Position numbers and translations under genes: made by a program. This document shows positions 23,340 through 33,989 of a stretch of DNA of 64,000 bases, piece by piece. How positions within the stretch are numbered: the stretch's first letter is position 1; each line of letters starts with the position of its first letter. This DNA is from Euonymus europaeus (taxonomy: Eukaryota; Streptophyta; Magnoliopsida; Celastrales; Celastraceae), in assembly GCA_963580455.1 (NCBI GenBank), contig OY756970.1:15624001-15688000 (forward strand), written 5' to 3'. The notes under the pieces were generated by a model. The model worked only from the letters and a program-made list of their open reading frames with translations, was not told the DNA's origin and made no database searches.

Positions 23340-24545
23340 CATAGAAAAATATTGGGGTGCAACTGCCCCTCACCTTTCAACTTTGCATGTTAATTCTCAA
23401 TCATATTAGTTGTTCGGCTCCCAAAATGCATGTATTTATCGATCCAGGTGGATCTAAACATCCCTCTATATTGCATCAATCATATGTCATGTATGTAATT
23501 GATGACAATCGAATAACATTGAAACTGAGTCTCAATAGTGGATAAGTTATATAAATACTCTATTTCAATTTATGAATCAACTAATGTGTGCTATAAAAAA
23601 TAGGATGCATCCTTAGATTTCTTGTCACAAAATCGTTTCTTCCAGTTTGCTACCACATTTTTACCAATTTTTCATTTACAGAGTAGCTTCGTAGAGTCTA
23701 GGAATGCTTTCATAAAAGACTTCATCAATGTCAAATCTCTATTAGTAACAACGACCCTTGGACTTGTGTATTCATCCATGACTGACTGCAAATAATCCAA
23801 CACCTAAAATATTTTCCTCTTTCTTTGATTGGAGGAATAAATGTTGTAGAAAATGTCATGTTCATTGATGTCATGCCAACGATCTCAAAAAGAGGCATCC
23901 CAAACATATTAGTTTTGTATGTCAAATCCATGATTGAGACATAAGGAAATGCACGCCAAATCTCTTACGATTGTGGATGCGTGAAGAATAAATCTTGTAG
24001 CTCATTGGTCAAAACATCAGTGCGATGAAGAAAAATATACTCGTGCCAGGTTAAGCTTGACATGAGTTGTTACATTTAAAATTTACTTGCTTTATCTGTT
24101 GTACAACAATTTCTGTAGGCATTATATCTTAAATGGTGGAGACATTAGTTGGATCCCGATTATTTATTGTTGACAAAATATTTCGTGGTTTCACTAGATT
24201 TTTTGACATATCTATCAGTATATCATTTTCAATAACAAAAAGTATACCAACATAAGAATGACACTCCATATATATATAACACCAGATCATGATTATGCTT
24301 TCTACATACCACCATTGCCATTCAATCTTCACAGTCTTCAATTTCATCCATTTTACTATGAATGGACAATTGCATTTTTTGGTTCCAATAATCTTTATGG
24401 GCATTTTTCTAGTTGTATAATTGCTACCACGTTCACATTACAACACAACTTGTGACTTTTCCCAAATCCATCAATTTCTGACTTTCTTATAACACTAACA
24501 AATCCAGGAGCACGTGTAGTATTTTGAACCCATCCAATTAATGAC
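23340..24545 (-). pseudogene. FAR1-type MULE transposase relic (N-terminal half)
   Basis: On the minus strand the order is WVQNTTRAPGFVSV (near 24530), GTKKCNCPF of the FAR1 zinc-type DNA-binding domain (24404 side), then the linker VKPRNILSTINNRDPTNVST (about 24190-24130). Next come WHEYIFLHRTDV, AFPYVSIMDLTYKTN and MPLFEIVGMTSMNMTF of the MULE core (about 24060-23840). After a decayed gap, INYIHD and WIDKYMHFGSRTTNMIE, then HAKLK (about 23450-23375) follow. Stops (for example in the core and before HAKLK) and frame changes show it is dead. The relic stops just where the 11.1-12.6-kb relic begins, overlapping by about 115 bp. Confidence 0.75.
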
Positions 24546-25149
24546 TCATGCAAATTGAGAACCTAATGATCAAATTAATTGTGCTAGACATTTCCTAAAC
24601 CCTATAAACTTATATGAAATTTATATAAGAATATATCATTTTAGTGACAAATTCATCAGTGAATCGATATTAATTCATTCTTCATTTTCTTCTCTCGCAC
24701 AAGAACTCCTTCTCCGGTTCTATGTCATCTCTAATAAAATAATGTTGACAATAATAAAAATGAGTTAATAGTTTACTTACAAAATTATAAAATAACTAAA
24801 TAAATAATTTACCTCACTTAAATCGAATAATTGTAAATCTTCAGTCCAATTTCTAATCTGATTCATATGAAAATGTTTAATTAAATAAATTGACCAACAC
24901 CTAACCCTCGTTTCTCCACCCCTCACTGCCATTTTTTTTTAAAAAATTATCCACTCCCAGTTGCATTATATACACTTGAGGGACTAGCATGATCGTATGC
25001 TTGCACATCAACTACATTTGACATTCACATGAATTCTTGCACATCATTATTGTCCGTTTGAATAATTTTCAAACTTTCGTACTTCTGTAGTGGTGTAAGT
25101 TTTTTTTTAGAAGAAAACTGATATACTTAAGAAAACATATATAATTTCA
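24546..25149. other. AT-rich intergenic DNA, no gene seen
   Basis: Nothing recognisable was found on either strand. Confidence 0.45.
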
Positions 25150-25490
25150 TCATGATTGAGCACTTGCCTTACAGAAGCATGGACATCATTAAGGATGAAA
25201 ATAGACTAATCAGATGATAAACTACCCAGCCTAGCTAAAGAATCTGCAGCATGGTTATTACCCCTTGGGAGGAACACTACATGAAGGAATAAAAGGCAGG
25301 ATATATCTAATCACAGTAAGAACAGGACCATACGTAATAAGATCACAATCTGAATTTCGAATCGCATGAACTATCTCCAAAGCATCGCCTTCCAATTTAA
25401 GGTTTGTAAGACCCAGTGTCATTGCCATTTGGATACCAAAGAGGAAAGCATTTGCTTCATTAAGCGGAGCCCCACCAGTTGAAAGTATGA
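25150..25490 (-). pseudogene. Ribonuclease H-like domain relic (retroelement/RVT_3 type)
   Basis: The minus strand gives GGAPLNEANAFLFGIQMAMTL, then LGLTNLKLEGDALEIVHAIR, then after a frameshift VVFLPRGNNHAADSLARLG. This matches the plant RNase H-like domain, where E...A.LYGLQLA, L.VEGDS..VI and R.GN.AAH.LA are conserved. The usual His is in NNHAADSLA. The segment has a frameshift near 25270 and a TAG in the tail. It is probably a LINE-derived piece. Confidence 0.7.
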
Positions 25491-26559
25491 TTATGCGTAT
25501 GCCTGCATGTTTTGATGGTTGGGGTTTCTATTATCGGCGAACTGAACTAAACTGAACTGAATGATAAAAAATTAAGATATTACACAATTGGATTCTTATT
25601 TTTCTCATTTTTAGGGTCTTGCCTATATATCCTAGAAAATTTGTTCTCTTGGTTTTAAAGTGTGTGAACTCAGAGCTTCAGTATAGCACTAATGTCTTTG
25701 TATATATATTCGGATGTACGAGTTAGATCACCAAGATGATGAATACGGAAGCTTGTCAACTCTAAGAAGTGCTCTTTCATTAGTCCTGTGTCTGTTTTTC
25801 TTGGGCCTTATTATAGACTATAAATAATAATCGGATGATTTCGCCCCTTACGAAGCATCAAAGCCCTAGATGTCAAGTGCATCAGATGCTTCACTTTAAA
25901 ACTGGAAGTAGGTTAATTGCTAATTTTTGTGTTTGTATGTGTGAGCACTTGCACATTTTTAAAATTTGTTTAGCAAAGATAAATATAATGATGATGGTGT
26001 ATCAGGTGGTCTTTTAGTTTACTGTGTTAGAAGATGATAATCAATATCTTTTCTTATACATTTCAATAGAATACATTACATATAAATGCACAAACAACTC
26101 ACTCAGTACAGCTCACACACACTCAGCTGCATACAGCTATATGACTTAGCTATATACATCTCACACCCCTCTCAAACTAAGGATGATTGCATGAAAATCA
26201 TCAAAAGTTTGTCAAGCAAAATACTGAAATTTAGCAACATAAAATAAAAGCAGACCACACGACGATAACATAATCACAGATCAAAATCCAAAACCAAAAC
26301 CAAATGTTACCTAGAGGAAAGATCAGCAAACCAAAACACCTTGATTGCGTCAAAAGTATAGCCAACAACCGATAGCAGAACGAACAACCAGAACCGAATA
26401 GAGCACAAAATGCTCGGCAAAACCAGAACTGAATGCCACAATCAGAACCAAATCAAATTAGAGGCAGAGAGAATCATAGTAAACTAGAAACCAATCGGAA
26501 CCAGCAAATTCAGAACCCAAAGACAAAACCGAAACCAGCAAATTTAGGTGATATCCTAA
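25491..26559. other. Gene-free stretch, possible retroelement remnant
   Basis: No gene is seen. The stretch at 26095-26175 repeats CAGCTCACACAC/AGCTGCATACAGC-like text that recurs at 28335-28375 on the far side of the gag relic. These may be eroded LTR pieces, but no clean LTR ends were found. Confidence 0.35.
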
Positions 26560-27545
26560 TCGGCTTCCCTGACTTCCAATTCTGATGGGGAAACTTGCAA
26601 ACTAGAATTACTTGTAGTCAGTGCAGATGCAAATGATGGAGAAGAAATCATCTGCTAAAGGTGAGAGAGCTGAGCACGAAGATCAGTCAAATTAGGGATA
26701 TCTCAGTAGTTGTTAATGCAGGAATCTTTCCAAAAGATGGAGGTGGAGCACCATTCTTCGGGCATTGATTTTTCCAATGTCCTTTTTTATGACAGAAGAC
26801 ACATTCATCATGGGAAAGATGACCACGAGGGTGAAAACCAGAAATAGAACCAGAACCAAAAGGAGTAAATAACAGTGGACTTCGAAGATGCTAGGAAAAC
26901 AAATGGGGTAGAACTCATTGAAATGCCAGTCTTAAGTCTAATTTCTTTAGACTTAAGTTCCCACATAATAGCATCAATAGTAGGAAGAGGAGATCGATGC
27001 AAAAGATTCTCACGTAGGGTTTCAAATGGATTATCAAGTCCAGCCAGAAATTTAGTAAGACGCCATTCTTCCCTAAATTTCAAATAATTAGTAAAAGCTT
27101 TCAGGCTCTCCGACTCCATTAATGTTAATTGATCCCACAGACTAGTAATCTCGCCATAATAGTCTTGTACGGATCGACCTTCCTAACAAATGGACATGAT
27201 AGCCAAATCCAACTCATAACGTTTGACAATATTAACTTTCTGAAACAGTTCAGATAAATATTGTCAGACATCTTTAGCATATGTGTATTTGTTAGCAAAC
27301 ATCATACCAATGCGAGATTCAACAGAGTTGTGGAACCAAGTTAGAATTTGGGCATTCTCAAAATTCTAATTCTCAATAGAGAAAGCAAAACCTTCTTTCT
27401 TTTCATCAGTGGGTTGAGAAATAAACCCAGAAATATACCCCATTTCTTTCGAGCAAGAAGAAAAAATTTCATGACATTTGCCCAATACGAATAATTATCT
27501 CCAGTGAGATGAAATTAATGGAATGGCTGCGATCGTCAGAAGCCA
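26560..27545 (-). pseudogene. Copia-type gag relic with zinc knuckle
   Basis: The minus strand from about 27545 reads MASDDRSHSINFISL, GDNYSYWANVMKFF, FISQPTDEKKEGFAF, SVQDYYGEITSLWDQLTLME, FREEWRLTKFLAGLDNPFET and LLHRSPLPTIDAIMWEL. It ends with a retroviral-type knuckle, CVFCHKKGHWKNQC (near 26800-26760). Frame changes and stops occur between the blocks. No protease, integrase or reverse transcriptase follows before 26560, so it is a truncated or gag-only copy. It is unrelated in sequence to the gag of the Copia element at 33990. Confidence 0.75.
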
Positions 27546-28590
27546 TTTCAGCAAGTACGAAAATGCACTTTCTCTTTCAATAAGCAAAATTGCAGATTGC
27601 AGAAAACGGAGGGACCAAATTGAAGATTCTAGAAATATCAGATGTGAAACTGAAGAATTCAGAAATATGAGGGGTCAAAATGAAAATCTTAAAAATAATT
27701 AGGGGCCGAACTGAGGATCAACTGCAAAAGTTTCAGAAAGAGTGAGGACCAAATTGCAAACGCCTAAAATATCAGGGACTAAACAGATGGAAACCAGATG
27801 ATGACCAGGTATAGATCCAGCAGCTACTTCGACGGTCCAAAATAGAGGAAGAACAAAAATCAAGCAACTAGAGATGACCAAAGTATGCTCATAGCACCAG
27901 AGAGCACAGTCGGAACTAGAATCAGGGGCCCCGAGTATTTGCGCGGAAATCGAAGCAAAACAGATAGAGTAGTTGACCCAGATGCGGGACTCACAAACCA
28001 GAAGCAGATCGGCTAGAAGAACCAGATGTGCCAAAAGAGCGACTGTCAGAGGCGCTTCAGCAGAGCCAGTCGAAGGTCGAAGACGATCGTTGCTCTAGAA
28101 CGAAACGATCAAGGCAGAGGAACAATTCGACTCGATCGTTGCACCAGAACGAAAGCAGAAGGAACAATGCGAATCGATCGAATAAACCGAATCGATAGAA
28201 GGCAGAAAACAGAAGAATCAGCAGAAGGCCAGAGTATGTCTCATAGAGTGTAAGTTATCGTAAAGTATAAAAGCTGAGAGTGTTTGAGAGTATGGGTGAC
28301 AGAGTATAAACTAGCGTATACTCTAAAACAAACAGGGGCTTAGCTGTATACAGCTCACATACTGTGCCTGAGATAGCTAGTGTCTCAGTATATATGCACT
28401 TCTTCTGTTATAGTGCTCCAGATATTTGTGTATCTACATGCCAAGCTGAAAAGCGTAGATACATTTTTAGACGTTTGTTATTTATTTATATAAGTCTTCG
28501 TTCATTCTTTTAAATTAACTTTGCTGCATAATATTTGCTTGGAGTGGTATATGTCCCAACTCCCAAGACCTAATGTGCACGTTTTATTGC
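27546..28590. other. Upstream flank of the gag relic, no gene seen
   Basis: The purine-rich sequence at 27600-28250 is probably the leader of the gag relic. The stretch at 28258-28335 shares a short repeat with 12691-12758. No LTR or primer site was confirmed. Confidence 0.4.
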
Positions 28591-29315
28591 AGAAAATATA
28601 ATAAACCTATTTAAAGTGAAGGCGAAGCAGAGGGAAATTTCAGAAAATGCTAATGGGAAGACCCCTGTCAAGAAGCAAAGTGCAGGCGAATTACGTCTTC
28701 ATAAAGGTTCTTAATTGTTTATGATCTTTCTGACAATCATATGTAGTTATCTACCTACATCTAAAATGTCAAAGGAGCATACCCACCTTTGGGGAAGGAA
28801 AAACCCGACTAAAACTGCTTACTAAGACACTTGTAGATCTTTTATGGTAGACCTTTCAGAGAGCTCAATCTTATATCACATGATTTTTTATCTACAATCA
28901 AGCCATCCAAGTTTTATTAGGTCATATGCAAGTCATGGACTTTTTTATTTTTATTATCTGTGCTTCTCATTCATGATATTTTGTTTTTCGAAGAAAAAAA
29001 AATTACCTGTTTTCATTCTGCACAAAATATAAAAGTTTACGACATACTTGATTTGATATGGTCTTAAAAATATGTCAGTTTTATTTACTTCTTCGTCTGC
29101 CATTGTGCTCTTCCATATCAATGATTATTTGTATTGTAAGATTTGTAATTTACCTTCACTTGCAGGACATTTAATAAAGTTGCCATTATATTTGCTATGT
29201 TGCAGATATCAGCGAACTTAATATACCAAAAACTTGTAGGATAGCATTTCCTGATGGGAAGGATGACTTGATGAACTTTGAGGTTACCATCCGAACCTGA
29301 TGAAGGATATCATTT
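28591..29315 (+). pseudogene. NEDD8-conjugating enzyme UBC12/RCE1 pseudogene, 3' truncated
   Basis: Exon 28594-28706 encodes INLFKVKAKQREISENANGK, then TPVKKQSAGELRLHK. After a 509-bp intron with proper GT/AG ends, exon 29216-29315 gives DISELNIPKTCRIAFPDGKD and DLMNFEVTIR. This is the N-terminus of RCE1, the E2 that passes NEDD8 (RUB1) to cullins. The initiator Met codon is ATA. One extra A near 29295 shifts VTIR-PDEGY out of frame, giving TGA TGA. The rest, including the catalytic Cys region, is absent downstream. The retained intron excludes a processed retrocopy. It cannot make an active E2. Confidence 0.85.
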
Positions 29316-29889
29316 GTAAGGAACTATATGCATTTTTTATTATTATTATTATTTTTTGCTTTTTGTCTTCGGTAATCAGTTAATCATCATTCTGCTCCAG
29401 CGTTTGAAAATTTATTTTCTGGGGATTCTATTTTTGAGAAATATTAATGTTATTCCATTGCAATGTTTTAAAAATTGGATTGAACTGGCTAATTCAACCG
29501 GTTGAAATGGGTACTCGTCGGTCCACCGGTACGATTACGCATAGAAACTGGATTTGTGCCACGCCGGGCAATACCAGTCAATAAGCAATTGAACCGGTGT
29601 CTTCAGCAATGGGTTGGGAAGAAACTAAAATAACTTGCCATTTTTTGTAACCAGAAATTCTGAGAGAGAGAGTAATGCGCTATGTATAAAACATAAAGCC
29701 AAACAACGAATATTTTGATACAATGGAGCAGAAGGATTAATAATATCCAAACAAAAATTGAACACTTCGAATAAAGGAGCCACAACAAGCAATGATGAAA
29801 GCTACAAAGAGATGAAGTAGGCTTCTTTCTTGTCTAGAATCTATGGACAATGATATCTAACGGTGTGAACAGATGAATCTACATGAACA
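29316..29889. repeat. Dispersed repeat with CCGGTTGAA/TTCAACCGG text
   Basis: No gene is seen. The stretch at about 29463-29600 (GTTTTAAAAATTGGATTGAAC, AATTCAACCGGTTGAAATG, CAATTGAACCGG) resembles a widespread plant non-autonomous repeat. Its ends were not defined. Confidence 0.4.
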
Positions 29890-30981
29890 GAAGTCAAAAA
29901 GGCTGGACAAACCTCTTCACCATTGAAGCCATGTATTTTCCTCGGTGTTCAGCAAGAGCCAGCTCTGTCTCACTTGGTTCCATCACCAGAAAAGACTCCT
30001 GCACCATATGGAGACCCTCCACGAATGGAATCCATTTTGACAATTCCAGCATCGAAGGTGTAACCGATTGGAGCATAGATCATTCCATGGTGCCGCCCTC
30101 TTTTTACAAAAAAACAAAAAAAGGAACCCAGAAAACTGATAAATGCAAATCTAAACTCTAAACAGATTTTGACTCGCTTCAGAAATGCGTAAATCGAGGA
30201 TAACCTCCAAGCTTACCCTATTAGAAAATCAAGGAAAACTACACCTGAAGAAAAATGATATTGGTGATTTCCTGGCAGACCTTGTAAAAAGACTTAAAAG
30301 CAAGAACACCAGGCGCATGACTGTTTGGAAATTGCCCATGAGAAGCTAAAATCACACATCAATTTACTAAAAGAAAGAGCCGCTGTACGAAAATTAGGTG
30401 AGAAATAATCAGCATTTCTTGAATCTATTGGGCAGCAAAAGAAATGAAAACCAAAAGGCATACTCACACAGTAGTCTCCTGTCCACCTCCCTGTGTCCCA
30501 GTACTCACAAAGAACCCAGCGGTCACGCCAGCGAGTTTCTGCTCTCTCCACAACTGTTCCGTGGAGTCAAAAAAAGCTTTCATCTGTGCTGCCATGGCCA
30601 CCCGTACCTAGCAGGGCAACCAAACAAGAACCCATTGGCATTTACCAAATCATCCACAGATATCACAGGCACTTCATTTCCTTTTGGGGAACTCTCATCT
30701 GCTCCAAGACCTCCACTGGCAGGGTCTCTGGGACCCTATACAGGACACCTTCAACCCCATCAATGGAATCCAAGCCTTTCCTGATTCTTTTGGCCAGAAT
30801 TTCTACATGGCCATACATTGAGGAGAAGATTATAAAGATTTTAAGCTTCTTGATTGTAACTGGGGTTTTTTTGGATTGGGGTTTGTTTCTGGGTATCAGT
30901 AGGTTGATCCCTTTCTGGGTCTGGAGGATCTTGATCAGGGACTCTTTTCTTGCTCGGTACACAACCTCCCCCTTTACCCAT
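29890..30981 (-). pseudogene. WrbA/FQR-type NAD(P)H:quinone reductase pseudogene (At4g36750-like)
   Basis: The start MGKGGGCVPSKK (ATG at 30981-30979) matches the At4g36750 N-terminus. A frameshift in an A-run follows, then KLKIFIIFSSMYGHVEILAK, the FMN-binding flavodoxin loop, and VLYRVPETLPVEVLEQM. Another frameshift precedes VPVISVDDLVNANGFLFGCP, and one more precedes MAAQMKAFFDSTEQLW-like sequence and VSTGTQGGGQET. After an intron the second exon resumes at HHGMIYAPIGYTFDAG, lacking the AWTAITQL segment and a clear acceptor. SIRGGSPYGAGVFSGDG is followed by another shift before ETELALAEHRGKYMASMVKR and the stop. At least four lesions make it dead. The intact family reduces quinones by two electrons in the cytosol. 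The Copia element lies only 142 bp upstream of its ATG. Confidence 0.88.
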
Positions 30982-31263
30982 AAAAGAGATTTCAATATGG
31001 GTTTTCCTCGAAGAATCAATCTAAAAATCTGGAAGAAGCCAAGAAGTACTGAACTTTCTTCCCTACTCACTAGTACTCACAAATAATTAAGCGTACAGCG
31101 ATCAAAAAATGGGTGAAGAAAATGTTAGGTAGTAATACACCTCATGTGGTATACTACATTCTACATTTCACATTTGGTAGTCATATTTGGTGGATGAAAC
31201 TTGTTTAAGGTCAAAAATAGTTGGTTAGGCAAGTTAGCCAAGTTAGGCAATTTGCATTCCATC

Positions 31264-31271
31264 TATAAATA
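31264..31271 (+). promoter_or_regulatory. LTR TATA box
   Basis: TATAAATA sits in CTATAAATAGATGGG and is conserved in the right LTR near 38305. It is the likely start-site determinant of the retrotransposon promoter. Confidence 0.6.
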
Positions 31272-31760
31272 GATGGGTAATTTCATTGTGAAGATACACA
31301 AGTGAAGAAGAGGAAAAAACTTGAGAGAGTTTTTGGAGAGTGCCTGCAAAGAGTTGTTTCTTGCAGAGAAAGAGAGAGTGAGTGAGTAATACACTAGGTG
31401 TATTAGGGGTTTGGGTGAGTGTTTCCAAATTATTATTTCACTCTTGTATCCTGTAGTGGAGTGTACTACAGAAGATTATTGTACCCATTATTTTAATAGT
31501 GGAAGTTTTTAGCTGGACTACGGTCCCGTGGTTTTTCCCTGTGAAGGGTTTTCCACGTAAAAATTCTGGTGCAGTTATTGTTGGTTCTTCGGTCTATTTA
31601 TCGATCAAGTAAGTTGTTATGATATATTGTGCTATTAATTGCATGTCTAGGAAAATTCTGTCTAAGGAGATTGATATTTAAGTGGACCAGTGTGTCCCTC
31701 CAATCTTTCCTGGGAATTTACCTGGTGTAATTAGTGGTATAATTGTTCATATACTCTTCA

Positions 31761-33936
31761 TGTAACACCCCGACCTAAATTACATTGGAAGTTTAAGAGG
31801 TTTAGATCGACACATTTTACAAGGAAATTAGGGCAAAATTAGAATCGATTTAGAGGAAAACCAGAATATGGTCAAAATATTTTTAATAAATTCTAGAAGA
31901 AAGATAAAATTAAAGAGCCCAAGAATAACGGGGATCGGAGTTGAAATGAATATGTTAAGCATTTTAAATACAAAATATATAGTAAATAGAATAATGGCAA
32001 AACTGTAAATACATAAAGGTATTCGACGTAAATAGGAAGAAGAGTGAGGGTAAAATGGTAAAAGACTAATTGGAGATTTAAAATACAAATATAGGTATTA
32101 TGCACGGAACCCTATGTAAAACCTAAAACCAGCGAAACAAAGGGCGGAGGCGGCGACGGAGACCCGATTTACGGAGACGGAGGCCAACGGCGCCGTAACT
32201 GGTGCGAAAAGGACGATCTCGGATCAAGGACCTTAACGGTACCACTTTCGTACGGAACGGAATGGGTTTACGCCGTCAACGGTGGGAGAGAAGGCGACGG
32301 AAACCGAGAGTTTTCTGACGACGTTTCTGTGTTTTTCGACCACCGCTGAGGTAAACGAAACCAACATTGAACTCGCCGCGTCTTTCTCTATCGACTAGGG
32401 TCGGTCGTGGCCACCACCGCGCCACCAACGGTGGCGACCCGGTAAAGCCACCCAACGGGTCTGTTAGACCCGTTTGTGGGAAGAAGAGGGGCAACCGGGT
32501 CTGCCCGACCCGGTTGATAATTATTTTAATTAATTAATCTTAATTGTATTAATTAATGTTAATTGTATTGTTAAAAGAAATTAACAAAAAAAATAAAAAT
32601 ATTGATAAATGCTTATGGATATTATATGGGTTTTAGGAATCCACTACTTAAGTTTTAAATCAATTAATGAGAAATAATAAGAATAAACATTAACGACTTT
32701 AGGTATTATTATGGATTTCAGGGACCAGTTTTGATAGTTAGAAATATCGAGAAATTATGGAGACACATTAAGGTAAGTAATACTCATCTGTGTCACGGAA
32801 TTGCATGCTGAATGATTGTTAATTTTACAATTTCTGTATTTGTATGTGTATGTATATTTATAAGGTATGTATATATATATATGTATATATATGTTAATAT
32901 GATTGATTTGTGGTAATGAGATTGATATTGTTATAATAATAATAATTGTATGGACTCTGTTGATTATAGACATCAACTTAATTGCGGTGATTTTAGTACT
33001 GGTTGATTGTGAACTGTCATGTGATGAAATGTATATATATATATATATATATATTAGTATGAGGCTGAACTGACGATGATGAGTTATTTGTGAATGGTGA
33101 ATTGTTATGTGATGTTATGTAGATATGACAGTTAATGGTTGTATTGCATGAGACATTTCATATCATGGCATACATGACACATGTATTTAAGGAAAATGAA
33201 ATGAAAATGTTTTTACGAACCGGATACTACTGCTACAGGGAGGGTATATGGAAAGGTTAACGTTGAGGTTTTTATGAAAGGAAATTGGTACCGGAAATGA
33301 AAATAGAAATGTATTTTGTCTGAAAAGTGTTCTTTAGTAGAATACTTAATATAAGGAAATCCCGACCGGTTGCTCTGTAGCAGTGTATTTAGGTTAAGGG
33401 CCCGAGTACTGGAAAAATGATTTAAATGGCTGATGGTTTTCTAATGATGAGGTTCATGTGCATTCATGCATAAGTATTACTTGCTGAGCCTCGGCTCACT
33501 ATGTTCCGTGATGCAGGTATTGAATTCTTAGATGATTATGCTGAGCTAGGAGTTGATGGCGTCGCCGTAGATCCATGAGGAAGATGCTCATGTGACGGGA
33601 GTTAATTTTCACAGAAGATTAATCAATTAAGCTTTTCATTTATTTTTGCACTTATAATTAATAGTTTTGATGTATAGTAATAAATGTAGACTCGGAAAAC
33701 CCGGATGAGAAGTATAGGAGTTACGGTAGTACTCTAAGAGGATATTAATTGGAGGTTATTACTTATTTAAAATATATAAGATGACGCCTTAAATTCAGGT
33801 TAGGTCAGTATTAACTTGGTGGAATTGTTTCTTGCAGTGGATCTGTTTAAATATAGTGGTGAGTTTATACTGAAAAATAAGTAGCGTTCTGGACTACAAG
33901 CCCGGTAATTAGGGTTTCGTGGGACGGGGCGTTACA
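31761..33936 (+). mobile_element. Nested 2176-bp TG...CA element (solo-LTR-like) in the Copia LTR
   Basis: It starts TGTAACACCCCGACC and ends GACGGGGCGTTACA, so the ends form a short inverted repeat as well as TG/CA. It is flanked by CTTCA at 31756-31760 and 33937-33941; the uninterrupted right LTR has CTTCA once at that place. The 5-bp duplication fits LTR-retrotransposon integrase. No coding frame, primer site or second LTR is seen, so I infer a solo LTR or an unusually long non-autonomous unit. A GC-rich block lies at 32140-32510 and TA microsatellites at 32870-32885 and 33030-33053. Confidence 0.85.
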
Positions 33937-33965
33937 CTTCACTTGTATCGATTTATTTCTCAACA

Positions 33966-33985
33966 GTGATATCGGAGCCGAGGTT
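33966..33985 (+). promoter_or_regulatory. Primer binding site of the Copia element
   Basis: GTGATATCGGAGCCGAGG follows directly after the left LTR and resembles the usual TGGTATCAGAGC complement of initiator tRNA-Met. Confidence 0.75.
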
Positions 33986-33989
33986 CATT

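Larger units (their letters stand above)
31123..33965 (+). repeat. Left (5') LTR of the Copia element, split by an insertion
   Basis: It begins TGTTAGGTAGTAATACACC and ends TTTATTTCTCAACA. The LTR itself is 31123-31760 plus 33942-33965 (662 bp); the rest is the nested element. Interruption separates the TATA box from the gag-pol start by an extra 2.2 kb, which may impair expression. Confidence 0.93.

Noticed and set aside
11080..24545. One FAR1-type transposon split by insertion of the LPAT-PPR segment
   Set aside because: Both relics contain the WxDK...HAKLK segment, so they overlap and must come from two copies.
30398..31086. Plus-strand frames of 128 and 197 codons
   Set aside because: They are antisense shadows of the quinone-reductase pseudogene on the minus strand.
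31800..32976. Short minus-strand frames within the nested element
   Set aside because: Low-complexity or GC-block translations without family resemblance; the element looks non-coding.
33966..33989. Extended start of the Copia polyprotein upstream of ATG 33990
   Set aside because: The extension starts with GTG and lies in the primer binding site; the ATG at 33990 gives the usual Copia gag start.
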